A stretch of 8,630 nt of DNA from an uncultured Treponema sp. (GTDB lineage Bacteria; Spirochaetota; Spirochaetia; Treponematales; Treponemataceae): positions 1 through 8,630 of the forward strand of contig NZ_CALHGC010000426.1 of NCBI RefSeq assembly GCF_938029485.1, given 5' to 3'. The notes below the pieces were generated by a model, which searched no databases, was not told the origin of the DNA, and saw nothing but the letters and a program-made list of their open reading frames with translations. The translations under genes were made by a program, and so were the position numbers. Position 1 is the stretch's first letter, and every line of letters starts with the position of its first letter. Shown in pieces: positions 5,970-8,630 of this stretch.

Positions 5970-6022
5970 GGAAATTTCTAATGGAAATGTCTAAAAACTC
6001 GAGTTCGGTTTTTAGAGATTTC
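5970..6022. repeat. Intergenic imperfect palindrome, copy C, plus an extra half copy
   Basis: The main arms are GGAAATGTCTAAAAACT (5983-5999) and, on the - strand, GAAATCTCTAAAAACC (6022-6007), around an 8-base loop containing CGAG. An additional arm-like piece, GGAAATTTCTAA (5970-5981), stands directly before it, as if a second copy had been partly duplicated or deleted. It lies 2 bases past the stop of the NfeD gene and 16 bases before the SPFH start. Confidence 0.8.
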
Positions 6023-6024
6023 TT

Positions 6025-6480
6025 TTATATTTTTTTCACGATGAGAGTAACACCCTCTATTTTTTCGATGATACATTCATCCCCGGCAGGTATGGTCTCA
6101 CCCCCGACGGAAGCAGCTGTCCACACAATGCCGTTGATTTTAACCTGCCCTTTTTCCCATTCGGTAATGGTTTGAAGGACAAGGGCTTTCTTACCGATCA
6201 GGCTATCCGCATTGGTCTTTTCCCGTTTGGTATGCAGGAATTTCAGCGCAAGGGGACGCGTAAAAAAAAGCAAGAGCAGCGCGATAAGGGCAAACAAAAT
6301 ACACTGCACATAAAACGGCGGCTGCAATAACGAGATAAAAATCATCAGTACGGCGCTGAGTGCAAACCAAATAGTGGTTAAACCGAGCGTCAGTCCTTCG
6401 ATAATGGCACAGACCACTGCAATGCCGAACCAAAACCACGGCGTATAAAGCGCTAAAAGCATCGCCAGATCAAAAAACAT
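6025..6480 (-). CDS. NfeD-like membrane protein (partner of SPFH protein)
   Basis: A 151-residue protein of the short NfeD type. The N-terminal half is membrane-embedded, with about three helices: residues 8-28 (LLALYTPWFWFGIAVVCAIIE), 33-52 (GLTTIWFALSAVLMIFISLL) and 57-74 (YVQCILFALIALLLLFFT). The C-terminal part (about 93-150) is the OB-fold typical of the family: SLIGKKALVLQTI, GQVKINGIVWTAAS, ETIPAGDECIIEKIEGVTLIVKK. The G-x-V-x-I-x-G-x-x-W core is conserved. It lacks the ClpP-like protease domain of long NfeD proteins. It starts 12 bases after pyrG, with only a weak GAGAGA ribosome site, so it is probably co-transcribed with pyrG. The SPFH gene follows. Proposed roles of such pairs concern membrane-domain order and protein quality control; the role here is inferred from family and position. 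Confidence 0.92.
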   Translation of the reverse strand: MFFDLAMLLALYTPWFWFGIAVVCAIIEGLTLGLTTIWFALSAVLMIFISLLQPPFYVQCILFALIALLLLFFTRPLALKFLHTKREKTNADSLIGKKALVLQTITEWEKGQVKINGIVWTAASVGGETIPAGDECIIEKIEGVTLIVKKI

Positions 6481-6492
6481 ACGGATTCTCTC

Positions 6493-8094
6493 TTATGCTT
6501 GTGCCAGCGCCGCTCCGATAAAGTCGCGGAACAGCGGATGCGGCTTATTCGGGCGGGAGACGAATTCGGGGTGAAACTGTACCGCAACAAACCACGGATG
6601 GTTTTTTAGTTCAACGATTTCCACCAAATTACGTTCAGGGTTAATCCCCGAAAGCAGCATATCGGAGCTTTCAAACTGACTGCGATATAAATTGTTAAAT
6701 TCATAGCGGTGCCGATGGCGCTCGCGTATTTCATGCATTTTATATGCCTGCTCCGCCTTGCTGCTTTCTGCAACCATACAGCGGAAGGAACCGAGCCTAA
6801 GCGTACCGCCGAGCTGCACATCTTTTTGATCGGGCATCAAGTCGATAACCGGTTCGCAATTCTCGATAAACTCGGAGGAATGCGCGCGCGCTAAGCCGAG
6901 TACATGGCGGGCAAATTCGATAACGGCAATCTGCATTCCAAGACAAATACCGAAATAGGGAACTCCTTTGGTGCGCGCATATTCGGCGGTAAGCACCATC
7001 CCTTCAATACCGCGCTCGCCGAAACCTCCCGGAACGATAATTGCGTCTGCACCCTTTAACAGCTCTTCCGCCTTTGCTTCGTCCGTAATTTTTGCCGCAT
7101 CGATCCACACTTGTTTTACACGAGCACGATGGTATACCCCCGCCGCAGTCAGCGCTTCGGTTACGCTTAAATATGCATCGGGCAGCTCGGTGTATTTGCC
7201 GACAAGGGCAACCGTTACCTCTTTTTCGGGATGATAATAGGATTCAACCATTTCCTTCCACGACTGCAAATCGGGTTCCGGATTGGGAATATTAAAAAGC
7301 TCGCAGATTTTCTTACCGAGATTTCCTTCTTCCAGCATCAGCGGAACTTCGTAGATGGACTTTGCGGTAAGGTTTTCGATAATGGCATCTTGACTGACAT
7401 TGCAAAAGAGACTGAGTTTTTCGCGGATGGATTTGCTGAGTTTTTTTTCACTGCGGCACATAATGATATCGGGCTGGATCCCGAAGCCGAGCAGCTCCTT
7501 AACGCTGTGCTGCATGGGCTTGGTTTTAAGTTCGCCGCATTCTTTTAAGTACGGTAAAAGGCCGAGGTGAATGAAAAGGCAATGCTCTCTGCCGACCGTA
7601 TTCCGGATTTGCCGGATTGCTTCTATAAAGGGAAGCGATTCGATGTCGCCGACCGTACCGCCTATTTCCGTGATAACGATATCGCTGCCGGTTTGCTCCG
7701 CCGTCTGCATAATGCGGTTTTTAATCTCGTCGGTAACATGTGGGATAACCTGCACGGTCGCTCCGCAATAGTCCCCTGCCCGTTCATGATCTAAAATGGA
7801 AAGATACACTTTCCCTGCCGTATGGCTGTTGAATTTATGCAACGCGACATCGGTGAACCGTTCGTAATGCCCGAGATCGAGGTCGGTTTCGCCGCCGTCC
7901 TCCGTTACAAACACTTCTCCGTGCTGATAGGGGTTCATTGTCCCCGGATCGATATTCAAATAAGGATCAAACTTTTGATTGATAACCGAAAAACCTCTGC
8001 TTTTGAGCAAAAGTCCGATAGAAGCAGCGGTAATGCCTTTCCCAAGGGAAGAAACAACTCCGCCGGTTATAAAAATAAAACGAGCTTTCATCAT
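6493..8094 (-). CDS. pyrG: CTP synthase (glutamine-hydrolysing)
   Basis: PyrG makes CTP from UTP, ATP and glutamine, the last step of de novo pyrimidine nucleotide synthesis, in the cytoplasm. The 533 residues match the usual size of about 535-545. The synthetase domain (1-270) opens with [14 protein letters not shown] (7-20, nucleotide-binding loop), then [15 protein letters not shown] (41-55), [20 protein letters not shown] (60-79) and [13 protein letters not shown] (141-153). The class I glutamine amidotransferase domain (about 293-530) contains VPGGFGERG (354-362), the nucleophile Cys384 in [17 protein letters not shown] (457-465), and His508 and Glu510 in VQFHPEF. The start is ATG 8094 or ATG 8091; the protein's first motif begins immediately after, so a later start is excluded. 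No ribosome site precedes it and the likely promoter abuts the ATG, suggesting a leaderless mRNA. It is the first gene of the minus-strand cluster and fully intact. Confidence 0.98.
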   Translation of the reverse strand: MMKARFIFITGGVVSSLGKGITAASIGLLLKSRGFSVINQKFDPYLNIDPGTMNPYQHGEVFVTEDGGETDLDLGHYERFTDVALHKFNSHTAGKVYLSILDHERAGDYCGATVQVIPHVTDEIKNRIMQTAEQTGSDIVITEIGGTVGDIESLPFIEAIRQIRNTVGREHCLFIHLGLLPYLKECGELKTKPMQHSVKELLGFGIQPDIIMCRSEKKLSKSIREKLSLFCNVSQDAIIENLTAKSIYEVPLMLEEGNLGKKICELFNIPNPEPDLQSWKEMVESYYHPEKEVTVALVGKYTELPDAYLSVTEALTAAGVYHRARVKQVWIDAAKITDEAKAEELLKGADAIIVPGGFGERGIEGMVLTAEYARTKGVPYFGICLGMQIAVIEFARHVLGLARAHSSEFIENCEPVIDLMPDQKDVQLGGTLRLGSFRCMVAESSKAEQAYKMHEIRERHRHRYEFNNLYRSQFESSDMLLSGINPERNLVEIVELKNHPWFVAVQFHPEFVSRPNKPHPLFRDFIGAALAQA

Positions 8095-8101
8095 GTGCGC
8101 T

Positions 8102-8130
8102 ACTATACCATATTATGAGGGCTTCCGCAA
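8102..8130 (-). promoter_or_regulatory. pyrG: Predicted sigma70-type promoter of pyrG, extended -10
   Basis: Read on the - strand, TTGCGG (8130-8125) and TATAGT (8107-8102) are separated by 17 bases. A TG one base before the -10 box (TGGTATAGT) makes it an extended -10 site. Only 7 bases (AGCGCAC) separate the -10 box from ATG 8094, so transcription would begin at or next to the start codon. This agrees with the lack of a Shine-Dalgarno sequence. The -35 box is weaker than the -10 box. No experimental start site is available. Confidence 0.55.
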
Positions 8131-8270
8131 TCAACGCTTCTTCTTTAAGCAGCGGTAATACCGCATTTTGGCTGAATATTCAAAATAGATATGAAATTGA
8201 CAGTATGAAAGCAGAAACAAAAGAATGTATTAAACGAATACAGCCGATTAAAGACTGTGTATTTGCTTAA
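8115..8270 (+). pseudogene. Remnant of HigA-type (XRE) antitoxin
   Basis: A short open frame of 51 codons from ATG 8115 to TAA 8268-8270. Its middle reads SSGNTAFWLNIQNRYEIDSMK, close to the C-terminal part of HigA/VapI-type antitoxins, where a pattern such as FGNT-x-x-FWLNLQNxYDL follows the helix-turn-helix. The rest (KECIKRIQPIKDCVFA) fits the family's tail. The helix-turn-helix itself, normally about 50-60 residues before this point, is missing: the same frame upstream runs into pyrG on the other strand. No HigB toxin is found nearby. The remaining piece overlaps the predicted pyrG promoter, so it may be preserved by chance. There is no good ribosome site before ATG 8115. I treat it as a 5'-deleted relic, not a functional small protein. 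Confidence 0.65.
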
Positions 8271-8481
8271 TGATTATTAAAGGAGTTTTTGCCGAAAGGG
8301 ATAAAGCTCAAAGCAGCTAAGGCCCGAAGCCACTCTCTTTTTTCACAGATTTTAAAGCCGAGAACATCGGAAAAATACTAAAAAAGGCTTATCATTTCTT
8401 CTAAAAACAGCACAGGAGTCATTTGACCGCAGTATTATTTTTCAAAAATTGAGTTCTGCGACGCTATCCCCCGTTACACCC
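8271..8481. other. Non-coding or decayed stretch, no gene recognised
   Basis: These 211 bases between the HigA relic and the Rpn-type nuclease end hold no open frame I can assign. Short + strand pieces, such as the one reading LSFFTDFKAENIGKILKKAY and an out-of-phase one reading TAQESFDRSIIFQKLSSAT, look protein-like. They are interrupted by stops and phase changes, as expected of decayed coding sequence. No hairpin with a T-run, tRNA or clear promoter was found. Confidence 0.4.
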
Positions 8482-8630
8482 TTACAAGCTTTCTACTTCT
8501 TCTTTGGTGAGGCCGGTCGCCTGTGTGATAATATCGATAGAAACCCCAAGCCGTTTGAAATTGCCTGCATTTTGCAAAGCATTCTGGCGGGAACCGCGTG
8601 CTTCGCCTTCAGCAAGACCAAGCGATTTAC
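8482..8630 (-). CDS. Rpn family recombination-promoting nuclease / putative transposase, C-terminal end (5' part outside window)
   Basis: The - strand is open from the right edge of the window to TAA 8484-8482, giving 48 full codons. The residues read KSLGLAEGEARGSRQNALQ, then NFKRLGVSIDIITQATGLTK and EEVESL. This is the characteristic tail of Rpn/YhgA-type PD-(D/E)XK nucleases: a Glu/Ala/Gly-rich coiled segment followed by a small helical element of the form 'LGxSIxxIxxATGLxxEEVExL'. The nuclease domain lies outside the window, so activity cannot be judged. Such genes are often multicopy and prone to decay in spirochaetes, and their presence fits the degraded surroundings. The same tail occurs on some other proteins of this group, so the family assignment is good but not certain. 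Confidence 0.7.
   Translation of the reverse strand, partial: KSLGLAEGEARGSRQNALQNAGNFKRLGVSIDIITQATGLTKEEVESL

Noticed and set aside
8270..8320. Small gene starting at the TAATG overlap after the HigA relic
   Set aside because: It stops after 16 codons, and the continuing frame is broken again; there is no similarity I can recognise.
1..8630. tRNA, rRNA, CRISPR array, riboswitch or complete insertion sequence
   Set aside because: No cloverleaf-like T-loop sequences, regular spacers, long conserved leader structures or transposase frames with end repeats were seen on either strand.

Overview
The window looks like spirochaete chromosome, most likely an oral Treponema of the T. denticola / T. 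vincentii / T. medium type. This rests on a lipoprotein with a loose spirochaete-style lipobox paired with an otherwise unrecognised membrane protein, on an Rpn-type nuclease end with the usual repetitive tail, and on AT-rich addiction-module islands set among moderately GC-rich core genes. The species is inferred from gene content and recollection, not from a database search.

Left part (1-2078, + strand). The window opens inside a DUF1538 membrane protein whose stop codon overlaps the start of a protein made of two PII-like domains in tandem. Together they look like a membrane transporter and its cytoplasmic sensor. A short AT-rich spacer (954-1029) with symmetric TGATA-type motifs follows. 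It leads into a Phd/YefM antitoxin, a RelE/ParE toxin and a DUF5680 protein. These three form a compact, visibly AT-richer accessory cassette.

Central part (2097-8094, - strand). Six genes run in one direction: pyrG (CTP synthase), an NfeD-like membrane protein, an SPFH/stomatin-paraslipin protein, a lipoprotein, an overlapping single-span membrane protein, and mnmA (tRNA 2-thiouridylase). NfeD and SPFH are a classic pair. The lipoprotein and single-span protein are translationally overlapped and probably act together at the periplasmic side of the inner membrane. Three of the junctions carry copies of one imperfect palindrome of about 40 bases with a CTAAAAAC...GTTTTTAG core. It is a repeated intergenic element that no gene explains. 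The promoter visible in front of pyrG is so close to its ATG that the mRNA would be leaderless.

Right part (8095-8630). This is a decayed region. It holds a 51-codon remnant of a HigA-type antitoxin, about 200 bases with no recognisable gene, and the C-terminal end of an Rpn-family (PD-(D/E)XK) nuclease entering from the right on the - strand.

No tRNA, rRNA, CRISPR array or complete insertion sequence was seen. The most interesting items are the repeated palindrome, the DUF1538/tandem-PII pair, the apparently leaderless pyrG, and the CxxC variant of the MnmA active-site motif.
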